Counted from the first letter of the stretch, positions 26,119-34,588 are shown. The stretch is 64,000 bases of DNA from Cacconaster sp033811195 (GCA_033811195.1 JAPXOZ010000002.1:89248-153247); one strand, 5' to 3'. The notes: generated from the letters alone by a model not told the origin. Numbers and translations: made by a program.

Positions 26119-26678
26119 AGGAGTTTTTCCATCGCTTTGCCTCTATGTGAGAGGGAATTTTTCTCTTCAAGTGAGATTTCCGCCATAGTGGCATCAATGC
26201 CGAGCGGCCTGAAAATCGGATCATATCCGAAGCCGTCATAGCCGTGTAGAGTAGTGGTAATGTGACCCTCGCAGGTACCTTCAAAGGTATGAAGCACACC
26301 GTTTTCTATCAGCGCAATGACGCACCTGAACCTAGCGGTACGTTTTTCGGCAGGTACGCCTTCAAGTTCTTTGAGCAGTTTTCTTATATTGTCAGGAGGG
26401 GATTTTGGTTCGCCGGCATAGCGTGCCGAGTTCACTCCGGGAGCTCCTCCAAGGGCGTCCACTTCAAGTCCGGTGTCATCGGCAAAGCAATTTTTCTGAA
26501 ATTTATTCCAGATAAATAGTGCTTTTTCAACGGCATTTTCATAAAGAGTGTCGTGGGTTTCGGGGAGCTCGCCTTTGTAACCCAGATCCGAGGGCATCAA
26601 AAGGTGAAATCTCTCATCCAGTACCTTCCGGGCCTCGGTTAGTTTGTTGACATTGCCTGTGGCAAACACTATTTCCAT
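26088..26678 (-). CDS. rdgB: dITP/XTP pyrophosphatase (HAM1/RdgB)
   Basis: House-cleaning enzyme that hydrolyses non-canonical purine NTPs such as dITP, XTP and ITP. Typical signatures: FATGNVNKLTEAR (4-16), ADDTGLEVDALGGAPGVNSARYAG (split across ~66-89, with the metal-binding acidic residues), GYDPIF (~148-153) and SHRGKAMEKL (~179-188). At 196 aa it is full length. The gene overlaps recO by 31 nt and is divergent from the S41 protease gene. Confidence 0.95.
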   Translation of the reverse strand: MEIVFATGNVNKLTEARKVLDERFHLLMPSDLGYKGELPETHDTLYENAVEKALFIWNKFQKNCFADDTGLEVDALGGAPGVNSARYAGEPKSPPDNIRKLLKELEGVPAEKRTARFRCVIALIENGVLHTFEGTCEGHITTTLHGYDGFGYDPIFRPLGIDATMAEISLEEKNSLSHRGKAMEKLLCHLSANLRQ

Positions 26679-26703
26679 ACCTGATGATTCTGATAATTGA
26701 CTT

Positions 26704-26740
26704 CAAAGATATGAACAAAATGATAAAAGTATTAATTTTG
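26704..26740. promoter_or_regulatory. Divergent rdgB / S41-protease -7 boxes
   Basis: Minus strand TATCTTTG (26704-26711), 26 nt before the rdgB start; plus strand TAATTTTG (26733-26740), 28 nt before the S41 start. The -33 elements are weak. Confidence 0.55.
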
Positions 26741-26767
26741 CAGAGCATAAAAAACAATAGAGATAAG

Positions 26768-28378
26768 ATGAAATTTTTCAAAACCATTGCGACTGCAGTT
26801 GCTATTTCGGTATCAGTGACCTCATTTGCACAGTCCAGCGACTTCAAATTAGGACAGAATATGGAGATTCAGTATTCGATACTGAAAGAACTCTCCAAGT
26901 CTTATGTCGACACCATAGAATATGGCAAAATCATACCTATAGGTATTAAGGCAATGCTTCAGTCGCTTGACCCATATACCACATATATTCCGGAAGAGGA
27001 GGGAGAGGATTTTGAAATGATGACAACGGGCGCTTACGGAGGTATAGGTTCCCTTATAAAGAAGAGTCCTGACAACGGAGTCCAGATTGTGGAACCCTAT
27101 CCGGGCTCTCCTGCAGTCAAGGCAGGTTTGGTGCCGGGAGATATGATTATATCTATTGATGGAGTCTCCGTTTATGGGGAGACCTCTGCTCAAAGCGCCA
27201 ATAAGATGAAGGGACAGCCGGGTACGGATGTAGTGTTCACTATAATCAGAGGCCGTACCCTTGATACCGTTGACATCACGGTCACCCGCGAGAGAATACG
27301 AGTTTCCGATATCGCTTATTCGGAGATCATCCGGGATTCCATTGGCTACGTAGCACTCACAGGATTTACTCAGAATATGCACCTTCAGTTCAAGGAGAGC
27401 ATTCTGGATCTCAAAAAGAGGGGTGCAAAACGTTTGGTAATAGACTTAAGGGGCAATGGAGGGGGCATTATGGAAGAAGCGGTATCGCTGATGTCGCTTT
27501 TCGTGCCGGAAGGCACCCAAGTGCTTTCTTCCAGAGGACGTGAAGAGAGGATGAATGAAGAGTATTACACTACGACTCCCCCTATCGATACACTTATCCC
27601 CGTACTTGTTATGGTGGATAGCGGCTCAGCCTCCTCATCGGAGATAGTGGCGGGAGCATTCCAGGATTTGGATAGGGGCGCAATAGCCGGAAGAAGAACT
27701 TTCGGGAAGGGACTTATTCAGTCCATAAAACCTACCCTCTATGACGGCAAGGTAAAGATTACTACGGGAAAATATTATACTCCGAGTGGAAGGTGCGTGC
27801 AGGCCATAGACTACAGTCACCGTAATGAAGATGGCAGCGTGGGAAATGTGCCCGACAGTCTGAAACGTGAATTCAAGACACGTCTTGGTCGTAGTGTTTA
27901 TGACGGCGGAGGTATCACTCCCGATTTAATTGTTCCGGCCATGTCCTATAGCCGGCCGGCCTATTCTCTAGTATACAATGACATCCTTGGTGATTACGCA
28001 ATCGAATATTTTAAGAAGAATCTCTCAATAGCTTCTGCCTCCGAGTTTCGTCTTACCGATGAAGAGTATGAGGATTTTATTCGTTATGCAGGAACTCGTG
28101 AATTTGACATTCGCAGTTCGGCAGAGTCTGCTCTCGACCAGCTCGTAAAGGCGGCAAAGCAAGACAAGCTCTACGATGTTTATAAAAGCGAAATCGATGC
28201 TCTCTCAGCACGTATTAAGGTGGATAAGGAGACGATGCTGCGTCTCAAGAAAGATGAGATTGTTCCTCTTCTGGAGGAAGAAATCGTGGTTAAATATTAT
28301 TTACGCGGCTCAGAGTATGATGTTCGCCTGAGAGATGATCAAGGACTCTATCAGGCTCTGGACTGGTGGACAGAATAG
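26768..28378 (+). CDS. S41 carboxy-terminal processing peptidase (CtpA-like)
   Basis: Periplasmic serine protease. The open frame reaches back to 26684, but the ATG at 26768 gives a clean signal peptide (MKFFKTIATAVA...TSFAQ) and lies after the -7 box. Domains in order: N-terminal helical part, PDZ domain around GAYGGIGSLIKK...GDMIISIDGVSV (~75-155), and the S41 catalytic core with LVIDLRGNGGG, the nucleophile motif VDSGSASSSEI (~278-288) and the general-base Lys in RTFGKGLIQS (~305-314). The ~537-aa length is typical for Bacteroidetes CtpA, with a helical C-terminal extension. The physiological substrate is unknown. Confidence 0.92.
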   Translation: MKFFKTIATAVAISVSVTSFAQSSDFKLGQNMEIQYSILKELSKSYVDTIEYGKIIPIGIKAMLQSLDPYTTYIPEEEGEDFEMMTTGAYGGIGSLIKKSPDNGVQIVEPYPGSPAVKAGLVPGDMIISIDGVSVYGETSAQSANKMKGQPGTDVVFTIIRGRTLDTVDITVTRERIRVSDIAYSEIIRDSIGYVALTGFTQNMHLQFKESILDLKKRGAKRLVIDLRGNGGGIMEEAVSLMSLFVPEGTQVLSSRGREERMNEEYYTTTPPIDTLIPVLVMVDSGSASSSEIVAGAFQDLDRGAIAGRRTFGKGLIQSIKPTLYDGKVKITTGKYYTPSGRCVQAIDYSHRNEDGSVGNVPDSLKREFKTRLGRSVYDGGGITPDLIVPAMSYSRPAYSLVYNDILGDYAIEYFKKNLSIASASEFRLTDEEYEDFIRYAGTREFDIRSSAESALDQLVKAAKQDKLYDVYKSEIDALSARIKVDKETMLRLKKDEIVPLLEEEIVVKYYLRGSEYDVRLRDDQGLYQALDWWTE

Positions 28379-28480
28379 TTCTGAGTTTCGAGTTTCGAGT
28401 TCCGAGTATGTAGTGTGTAGTATGTAGAGAGGAGGTTCGGGATTCGGGTTGCAAGTTGTGGGGTGATAGTTGCAGGTTGT
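28379..28480 (+). repeat. GT-rich intergenic repeat, copy E
   Basis: GAGTTTCGAGTTTCGAGTTCCGAG and TAGTGTGTAGTATGTAG words directly follow the S41 stop, then GGGATTCGGGTTGCAAG. It has the same vocabulary as copies B and C and no coding potential. Confidence 0.65.
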
Positions 28481-28489
28481 CAACGATTT

Positions 28490-28684
28490 TTATACATTTG
28501 CAAACTCATGGATCAATGCTTCCAGACATTTTTTGCAGAGACATTGGTTGGGCCAATGATGTTGAAGTTGTTCCAAAGTGGCCGAAGGAAGCGTAAGACT
28601 CGCACACCAGCAAACGTGGGACGATGGGGTGTCATGATAGCAATTGAAAGGAGTACTGCAGCGAGGACAAATCACAGTTTTCAT
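28490..28684 (-). CDS. Small cysteine-rich CWC-family protein
   Basis: A 64-aa protein with the CWC pattern: CPRCSTPFNC (residues 6-15), a SSHVCWCASL block (~21-30) giving the CWC triplet, then NQCLCKKCLEAL (~46-57). The seven-plus cysteines suggest a small zinc- or Fe-S-binding fold; function is unknown. The open frame extends upstream to 28714, but Met at 28684 starts the conserved MKTVICPRC and fits a -7 box TATATTTG at 28712-28719. It is easily missed because it lies between two larger plus-strand genes. Confidence 0.75.
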   Translation of the reverse strand: MKTVICPRCSTPFNCYHDTPSSHVCWCASLTLPSATLEQLQHHWPNQCLCKKCLEALIHEFANV

Positions 28685-28701
28685 GATAAGAGATTTATAA
28701 T

Positions 28702-30402
28702 ATGACCCGAGCAAATATACGAAAAATGTCGCATATTTCGGCTGTCATCTTTACAATGTTTCTTCTGTTAGCCTGTAACAAGGAGGAGCCCCAACTGATG
28801 TTGTCTTCGTCCTTGGTGGAGGTTGATTATACGGCGCAAACGATGACGGTAGATCTCCAAACCAACCAAAGTTGGCAGCTCTATGTAAGTGATGTATGGT
28901 TGACCGTACAACCTACTTCAGGAGAGGGAGATGACCAACTTTTACTCTCTATTCCGACATGGGAGGGGGATGAGGATCGTTCAGTCATCCTCACGGTCAA
29001 GGCAGGCGATTTGATTCGCACCGTGACGATTTCTCAAAAAGCGATAATTTGCTCATTGAGCGAATCGAGTATTGTGCTGGATCATACAGGCAATCCGCGC
29101 AAAGTGCTCCTCTCCAGTAGTGTTCCTTGGACGGTTGAGGTACCGATCGATGCTACTTGGCTGCAGATTACGCCAAATTCGGGGCCGGCAGCGCAAGAAA
29201 TCGAACTGACCTGTCAAGTGCAGCCCAATGAAGATTCGATCCGTCAATCACAGGTGGCTATTCAATGTGGTATCCGCACCATGAATTTAACCGTGATCCA
29301 AAAACCGTTGACTGTGCCAGAATACACCTATACGGTGTTGCAGGAGCATACCAAAGGCACTTATCCCAACGAAGTAATCATTTTGGGAGATGGCTATTCC
29401 GAGGAGGAATATAGTAGGGAAGGCTCTTTTAATAGAGATGCGCGTGATGCAATGGAGGCATTTTTTTCGATTGAACCGTTCCGCACCTATCGTTCTTATT
29501 TTAGGGTAGCACAATTTGTCGTTTATTCTCCGGAAAGCGGCATTACGGAAAATGATAAAAACACCAAGGTCAGCACAGCCTTTGATGTCTGTTTTGAAAA
29601 ATCGAGTGTCGTCTCGTTGAATAATACCAATAAGGTGTTTTATACTGTTATGAGGCATATTCCAGATATGACTAGTGAGCGTTTGAGAAATACATTGTTG
29701 ATAGTTTTGGCTAATATTGACCGATATGGCGGGATTTGCTGGCAATACGATGATGGGTCGGCCATTGCAGTTTGCGGGGTTGCCAGAACATCAATTGGTG
29801 GCTATACGACACTTGCCGATTTGATTCGTCATGAGGCCGGCGGTCATGGCTTCGGTCGTCTCGCTGATGAATATGTAACTCATAAGGGACAAAGGTTACC
29901 GGAAAATGCGACAGCTGCTTCGCCCTACTATCATAAACAGGGCCTTCGACAGAGACAATATTATGGTTATGCTTCGAATGTCGACGTCGGTGGTGTAAGA
30001 GAGGAGGCTTCTTGGGCCTATTATTATACGCTGCCCGAATATCAGGTGGGCTATTATGAGGGCGCATATTATTTTGAACTAGGCGCATGGCGGCCGGAAG
30101 ATCGTAGTTGCATGGTAGATAATCGCCCATATTACAACGCTCCGAGCCGTGAAAGTATCGTCAAATTGTTGTTACGACGTGCTGCCGGTGTCCGGTTGTG
30201 TGACTATGAGTATCAACCCGCTACGGGAACTTTTGAATTGGTTCCGATTCCGGACGATCCATTCAACATGGAGGATTTTATCCGCAATGATGTAAAAAAA
30301 GCATGGTCGGCACCGATGTTGGCACCACCCGATACACGAGGCGACTACTTTTTTATTCCGACCTCACCGGCAATCTTTGTTTCCGGCTCACCCACCTTCT
30401 AG
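28702..30402 (+). CDS. M64-family metalloprotease lipoprotein with BACON domains
   Basis: The signal peptide ends in the lipobox LLAC; the start may be 28702 or the internal ATG at 28726, both giving a plausible leader. Two N-terminal BACON-like beta-sandwich domains follow (about residues 30-110 and 115-200, with NQSWQLYVSDVWLTVQP and SVPWTVEVPIDATWLQITP). The C-terminal domain is an IgA-peptidase-type M64 protease with the zinc site DLIRHEAGGHGFGRLADEY (~373-391), that is HExxH plus a downstream Asp-Glu. Characterised M64 enzymes cleave IgA or other host glycoproteins; the substrate here is unknown. BACON domains suggest carbohydrate or mucin contact at the cell surface. Confidence 0.88.
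   Translation: MTRANIRKMSHISAVIFTMFLLLACNKEEPQLMLSSSLVEVDYTAQTMTVDLQTNQSWQLYVSDVWLTVQPTSGEGDDQLLLSIPTWEGDEDRSVILTVKAGDLIRTVTISQKAIICSLSESSIVLDHTGNPRKVLLSSSVPWTVEVPIDATWLQITPNSGPAAQEIELTCQVQPNEDSIRQSQVAIQCGIRTMNLTVIQKPLTVPEYTYTVLQEHTKGTYPNEVIILGDGYSEEEYSREGSFNRDARDAMEAFFSIEPFRTYRSYFRVAQFVVYSPESGITENDKNTKVSTAFDVCFEKSSVVSLNNTNKVFYTVMRHIPDMTSERLRNTLLIVLANIDRYGGICWQYDDGSAIAVCGVARTSIGGYTTLADLIRHEAGGHGFGRLADEYVTHKGQRLPENATAASPYYHKQGLRQRQYYGYASNVDVGGVREEASWAYYYTLPEYQVGYYEGAYYFELGAWRPEDRSCMVDNRPYYNAPSRESIVKLLLRRAAGVRLCDYEYQPATGTFELVPIPDDPFNMEDFIRNDVKKAWSAPMLAPPDTRGDYFFIPTSPAIFVSGSPTF
28712..28719 (-). promoter_or_regulatory. -7 box for the CWC gene
   Basis: TATATTTG on the minus strand, 28 nt before the CWC start and inside the first codons of the longest M64 frame. 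No -33 TTTG is evident. Confidence 0.5.
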
Positions 30403-30550
30403 TGGTGCGTGTTACGCGGTGTGGGGTGAGTTCTGAGTTCTGAGTCAGGAGTTCTGAGTGAGTTATTGTGTAGCTGGTTGTGAGTTAAATATGTTGTATA
30501 GGGTACGGGTTCATACCCCGTACCTACATACTACCCACTACATACTCATA
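30403..30550 (+). repeat. GT-rich intergenic repeat, copy F, with an 8-bp hairpin
   Basis: Repeat words GTGCGTGTTACGCGGTG, GAGTTCTGAGTTCTGAG and GAGTTCTGAGTGAG follow the M64 stop. A stem GGTACGGG (30502-30509) / CCCGTACC (30517-30524) lies near the end. No gene is present. Confidence 0.6.
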
Positions 30551-30560
30551 ACTAAAAACT

Positions 30561-30587
30561 GAGGGTCACCAACCGGTGACCCTCTTT
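30561..30587. terminator. Bidirectional terminator between M64 and DUF1508 genes
   Basis: A perfect 10-bp stem, GAGGGTCACC (30561-30570) and GGTGACCCTC (30575-30584), with loop AACC and a T-run after it on plus (TTT) and on minus (GTTTTTAG). It separates the plus-strand M64 gene from the convergent DUF1508 gene. A further 6-bp stem, GTCTGC/GCAGAC, lies at 30618-30641. Confidence 0.8.
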
Positions 30588-30651
30588 AGCATCCCCTCGG
30601 CGGGAGCCACGGTTATGGTCTGCCCCTTCGGCGAAGCAGACTCCTCAACTT

Positions 30652-30984
30652 TTAGTCCAGAAGCTCTACAATTTTAGCCTCGGGAGCATGTCTCATAACG
30701 GATGCAATGCCATTGTCTCTTGTCCTTTCGGAAGCGTACATCTGGCTGTTTCCAATTACCTGGCCGTTGGTAGCTATAAGGTTGAAATAGGGCTTGCCGT
30801 TTGAAGCCACTTTTTTCTCATATCTCGCCTCTTCAACACTGTTTTTCTTTACAGATTCAACACCGTTTAGGCAAGAAGCCTTGGTCTTGTAGCCTTGGCT
30901 GGTTAGGATTATTTCACCGTTAGATGCTTTAAGATTGAACTGGAATTCTCCGTTTTTTCTTAATGTAATTTCAAATTTTCCCAT
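30652..30984 (-). CDS. YegP-like protein, two DUF1508 repeats
   Basis: A 110-aa protein of the UPF0339 family made of two tandem ~50-residue units: FEITLRKNGEFQFNLKASNG with SQGYKTKASCLNGVESVKKN, then YEKKVASNGKPYFNLIATNG with SQMYASERTRDNGIASVMRH. Each unit is a small beta-beta-beta-alpha module. E. coli YegP is a related two-repeat protein of unknown function. It has its own promoter and is monocistronic. Confidence 0.9.
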   Translation of the reverse strand: MGKFEITLRKNGEFQFNLKASNGEIILTSQGYKTKASCLNGVESVKKNSVEEARYEKKVASNGKPYFNLIATNGQVIGNSQMYASERTRDNGIASVMRHAPEAKIVELLD

Positions 30985-31021
30985 ATTGATATAGTATTGT
31001 TGTTTAGTACTTCAAGTCCCA

Positions 31022-31051
31022 CAAAGTTAGAGAAAAAAATTATAAATCAAA
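31022..31051 (-). promoter_or_regulatory. Promoter of the DUF1508 gene
   Basis: Minus strand TTTG (31051-31048), 18-nt spacer, TAACTTTG (31029-31022). The expected transcript start gives a ~30-nt leader. Confidence 0.7.
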
Positions 31052-31088
31052 ATCATTTACATATCTTCGTAAATAAAAAGGCATCGAA

Positions 31089-32129
31089 ATGGAGAGATTT
31101 TCATATATATTGTTATCTGTAATTCTTTGTGGTTTTTTTACGGCGAACTTACAACCAGCCTTGGCACAGACCCCCTCGAATGAGGAGGGTAAACATGTCC
31201 CGATGGAACTCATACAGAATCCCGACAATCCGATATTACTGATGTTTACAGCCTCATGGTGTGTTCCTTGCCACAAGATGCGCAATGTTATGTTCAAAAA
31301 GGAGAGCATCTCAATTCTTCTCAGAAAGTACAATCTTGTGATATTGGATGTGGATTCACAGCCGGGTTCGGATCTGCAGAGAATTTATTGTGAAGATAAA
31401 GTTGTCCCTCAATTTGTAGTGATGGATAAAGAGCAGGTTGTACTTCGAAAAATGCGAGGCGCTACTGATGATGAGTATGAATTTGCAGATTTGTTGCGTA
31501 GCGGCATCGAAGAGATAAGGCCGGGTATGCCGGCAGTGCAGGATATTATATCACAGGAGCAACTGGAAATTCTTACCGGCGATGATTACAAGGCAGCTAC
31601 GAGCCGTCTCAGAGCAAAGTGGAGCTTTGGGGTTGGCATCGGAGGCCATCTTTCCACAATGCCCGTTTCCAGCAGATCTCTTTTTGCTGAGGATAGAAGC
31701 TCGGCCCGTGATACTCTGGAAGTCAACTACAATGGTGTCAAACCTGGCTGGAGTGTTTCTGCATTGGTGCGTTATACATTCTACAAATCTACTATCGAGA
31801 TCGGTATTTCATTTATGACTTCCGGAGGTTGTAATACTCGAACCAAAGAGAGCTTTAATTCCTATTATATAGGGGTTCCAGTTGATTTTCATTTTGGGAT
31901 ATGGAATGGTCTGAAGGGGGGAGCCGGTATTTCCGCAATGTATATGATTAAGGATGTAGCAACAAATCGTTTTGATGCCGGTTTGCGTTTAAAACTTCTG
32001 TGGGATGCCTATCCCTTCTGCATCAGTGCGGGTTGGCAGCGTGGTCTTGTTAATATTTTGGGAGCTGAATCGCCATTAAGAGCCCACAACAATCACTTTT
32101 TTGTTAATTTTGCCTTTTATTTCAATTGA
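31089..32129 (+). CDS. Thioredoxin-domain / outer-membrane beta-barrel fusion protein
   Basis: The signal peptide (1-27, ending PALAQ) is followed by a thioredoxin-like domain (~35-150) with FTASWCVPCHKM (active site Cys58-Val-Pro-Cys61) and a cis-Pro in KVVPQFVV. The C-terminal half (~175-346) alternates aromatic and polar residues as in small 8-strand outer-membrane barrels and ends with HFFVNFAFYFN, a typical barrel end. A redox domain fused to a barrel is unusual; the thioredoxin part would face the periplasm. It leads a tight operon: the next ATG lies 8 nt after its stop. No strong promoter is seen; TATCTTCG near 31061 is one base from the -7 consensus. Confidence 0.8.
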   Translation: MERFSYILLSVILCGFFTANLQPALAQTPSNEEGKHVPMELIQNPDNPILLMFTASWCVPCHKMRNVMFKKESISILLRKYNLVILDVDSQPGSDLQRIYCEDKVVPQFVVMDKEQVVLRKMRGATDDEYEFADLLRSGIEEIRPGMPAVQDIISQEQLEILTGDDYKAATSRLRAKWSFGVGIGGHLSTMPVSSRSLFAEDRSSARDTLEVNYNGVKPGWSVSALVRYTFYKSTIEIGISFMTSGGCNTRTKESFNSYYIGVPVDFHFGIWNGLKGGAGISAMYMIKDVATNRFDAGLRLKLLWDAYPFCISAGWQRGLVNILGAESPLRAHNNHFFVNFAFYFN

Positions 32130-32137
32130 TACGGTCA

Positions 32138-33064
32138 ATGAGAGTAAGGCATATTTTCAGGTTTTTCGTTGTGACGGCCCTCTTGGCGTCGGGATTTGCT
32201 CTCTTTGCCGCTTTGGCAACTCCGGACGAAAAATTGTCCGCAGAAGAAAACAAGCTAGCCAAGTTTACATCTGATGAATTGCTTTCGAGAAATATGCCTG
32301 CCGAACTGGCATTACTGCCTAACGCAATATCAAATATATCAATGCCCGGTAATCGTGCCGGTATTTGGGCTCTTGATGCTCTGGATGCGGTCAGATATGG
32401 CCTAATGGTGGATCTTACACATGATCAGCGCTATGACGACACTCTTTGTACTTTGGCTGCGCTCAAATGTCTGCAGGAGTATTTTGATCGTTACGGAGAG
32501 TGGGATATGGCGATTGCGGCTTATTTGCATAGTCCTGCTGTGCTAAACGCTTGTCTCCGGTCCGGAGATTCGACGTTATTGCTTCATACGCTGACTCTCT
32601 ATGATCTCGGCAAGATGGAAAAGAGCGAATTATTTTCTTCTGAGGGAGAGTATTCCACCGTTTACTTCAACCAGCCGATTTCTCTTGAAGCTGTGACGCT
32701 TCTCACCGGTATAGGCGCTGCGGATTTTTTAAAGGCAAATCCCATATTCAGGTCAGATCCCCTCGTGCCTCTTAAAGGTTACGGACTTAGATTTCCAACG
32801 GAAGTTGCTAATAAAATAGAAGTAGATTCCCTTTATGCCGTTACAATGCGTCTAATGGCTGCCAGAGAGGCAGAAGTGTTTAAAAAACAGAGACAAGCCG
32901 AAGAGGAGCGTAAGCAGACCTCTATCATCTATACGGTAAAATATGGTGATACTCTGAGTGGTATCGCATTGAAACATAGGGTACGGGTATCCGATCTCAA
33001 AAAGTGGAATAAGCTTAAGAGTGATTTTATCCGTGAAAGACAAAAACTAATAATTTACAAGTAA
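32138..33064 (+). CDS. LysM protein with degenerate lytic-transglycosylase (MltD-like) domain
   Basis: The N-terminal hydrophobic segment is a signal peptide or anchor. Residues ~50-140 line up with the SLT domain of MltD: NMPAELALLPNAISN corresponds to the family's MPxELxxLPxxES, then GIWALDALDAVRYGL, YFDRYGEWDMAIAAYLHSP. The catalytic Glu of the ES motif is Ile here, and the AYNAGPG loop is AYLHSPA, so the domain is probably catalytically dead. A LysM peptidoglycan-binding domain closes the protein (YTVKYGDTLSGIALKHRV...LIIYK). The ATG at 32138 was chosen over the TTG at 32126 that overlaps the upstream gene. It may work as a peptidoglycan-binding adaptor for the acyltransferase genes that follow. 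Confidence 0.82.
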   Translation: MRVRHIFRFFVVTALLASGFALFAALATPDEKLSAEENKLAKFTSDELLSRNMPAELALLPNAISNISMPGNRAGIWALDALDAVRYGLMVDLTHDQRYDDTLCTLAALKCLQEYFDRYGEWDMAIAAYLHSPAVLNACLRSGDSTLLLHTLTLYDLGKMEKSELFSSEGEYSTVYFNQPISLEAVTLLTGIGAADFLKANPIFRSDPLVPLKGYGLRFPTEVANKIEVDSLYAVTMRLMAAREAEVFKKQRQAEEERKQTSIIYTVKYGDTLSGIALKHRVRVSDLKKWNKLKSDFIRERQKLIIYK

Positions 33065-33070
33065 TAATTG

Positions 33071-34588
33071 ATGAAAGCGAGTAAGATTTTTCTCTTCATA
33101 TTATCAGTAATTTTCATTCTTGGAGTTGTCTGGGCGGTTTTCCCGCAGGGAGGGATAAAAGTCGGAGGCACCACTCTGCGTTTCGCTTCATTCGAGGAGG
33201 CCTCTTCAAGCATTAATGAGGAGGTGGTCGATGTAGACAAAGTGCTTTCTGAAGTGGAACAGAGCTTCAAATTGCTTTCCGGTTCCCAGCAGGACACTCT
33301 CAGATTTTTTAAAAATTTCCTCAAATCCAATCCCAACAGAATTTGGCTTCCAAACGATGACTATTCCTATCTGGATAGTCTGTTTCATCTCTTTGAAAGC
33401 GCACAGAAAGAGGGTAAAACTTATCGTATAATGCACTACGGTGACTCGCAGATAGAGATGGACCGTATCTCCTCAATTGTTCGCGAGCATCTGCAAGGTA
33501 TATTCGGCGGCAACGGCAATGGCCTTGTGCCCGCTATACAGAGCGTCTCCACCTATTCTCTGGTACAGAGTGCCTCAGGAGATCTTACCCGCTATACACT
33601 CATAGGCGACTCCACGACCGTACGCGCTGAGCACAACCGCTATGGATTGATGACGCAGTTCTCTCAACTCTCCGGCGAGGCTTCCATTAGCTTCAGGGTT
33701 TCCAAGAACTCCAATTGTCAGGAGCGTGCAAAGAATTTTTCCAAAGTCTCTCTTCTTATCGGTAACAGTTCCCCGGGATTTAGAGCCTCCTTGCGTTGTG
33801 ATACCATCAGAACTGAAAGCAAGGTGCTCAAAAATGCAGTTAAGGGAGTATCGCTACTTACTTGGGAGCTCCCTGCATATGCATCCAGAGGCACCATTAT
33901 TCTCAGTGGCAGTGCTGAGATATATGGTTTCCTAATGGATGCTGAAAGCGGAATTGCTCTGGATAACGCACCTCTCAGAGGCAGCTCGGGTACGATATTT
34001 ACCCGTCTGAGCAAATCTGTGATGAAACACTCCTTCGATCTGCTCGATACCCGTATGATTATATTGCAATTTGGCGGTAATCGCGCAGTCAGTGTCCATA
34101 ATGAGAAGCATATTTCCAATTATTTGCGTCAGCTTGAAAAGCAGATTGATTATTTCCACGAAGTGGCTCCCAATGCGCAAATTCTCTTTATAGGTCCCTC
34201 GGACATGGGCAGAAGTGTTGAGGGACGTATCAGCACCATTCCCATGTTACCCGATCTAAACGATTCGCTCAGGGTAATGGCTTTGGGCAAGGGTGCTGCG
34301 TATTGGGATCTTTTCAATATGATGGGTGGCGAAAATTCAATGGTGCGTTGGGTGAAACACAGTCCCCCGCTTGCGAGTAGCGATCATATTCACTTCACTA
34401 CGAGGGGGGCTGAGCATGTCGGGATGGCTTTTGCCAGAGCGTTTGAAGTGTGTTACAACTTTTACAAGCTTAGACAGGAGCTTGATCCGGAGATGGTATT
34501 TGTTTATATGAATAGCGAAGATCGGTCCGAAGTTTCCTCTGTCGACACTACAGAGAGTAATAATGACAAATCTTCAGTTGGAGAATGA
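33071..34588 (+). CDS. SGNH/GDSL-family hydrolase or O-acetyltransferase, membrane-anchored (first of two)
   Basis: An N-terminal signal anchor (~5-25) is followed by a linker and an SGNH domain: block I RIMHYGDSQIEMDR (nucleophile Ser ~126), an FGGN block in the middle, and the C-terminal Asp-His pair in SSDHIHFTTRGAEH. All catalytic elements look present. SGNH proteins paired with MBOAT proteins either transfer acetyl groups to a polymer (as PatB does for peptidoglycan and AlgX/AlgJ for alginate) or remove them (as Ape1). The stop overlaps the next gene by 4 nt (ATGA). Whether this copy is the transferase or the esterase cannot be told. Confidence 0.85.
   Translation: MKASKIFLFILSVIFILGVVWAVFPQGGIKVGGTTLRFASFEEASSSINEEVVDVDKVLSEVEQSFKLLSGSQQDTLRFFKNFLKSNPNRIWLPNDDYSYLDSLFHLFESAQKEGKTYRIMHYGDSQIEMDRISSIVREHLQGIFGGNGNGLVPAIQSVSTYSLVQSASGDLTRYTLIGDSTTVRAEHNRYGLMTQFSQLSGEASISFRVSKNSNCQERAKNFSKVSLLIGNSSPGFRASLRCDTIRTESKVLKNAVKGVSLLTWELPAYASRGTIILSGSAEIYGFLMDAESGIALDNAPLRGSSGTIFTRLSKSVMKHSFDLLDTRMIILQFGGNRAVSVHNEKHISNYLRQLEKQIDYFHEVAPNAQILFIGPSDMGRSVEGRISTIPMLPDLNDSLRVMALGKGAAYWDLFNMMGGENSMVRWVKHSPPLASSDHIHFTTRGAEHVGMAFARAFEVCYNFYKLRQELDPEMVFVYMNSEDRSEVSSVDTTESNNDKSSVGE

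Noticed and set aside
30618..30641. GTCTGC/GCAGAC hairpin as a second terminator
   Set aside because: No T-run follows on either strand, and the perfect stem at 30561-30584 already explains termination.
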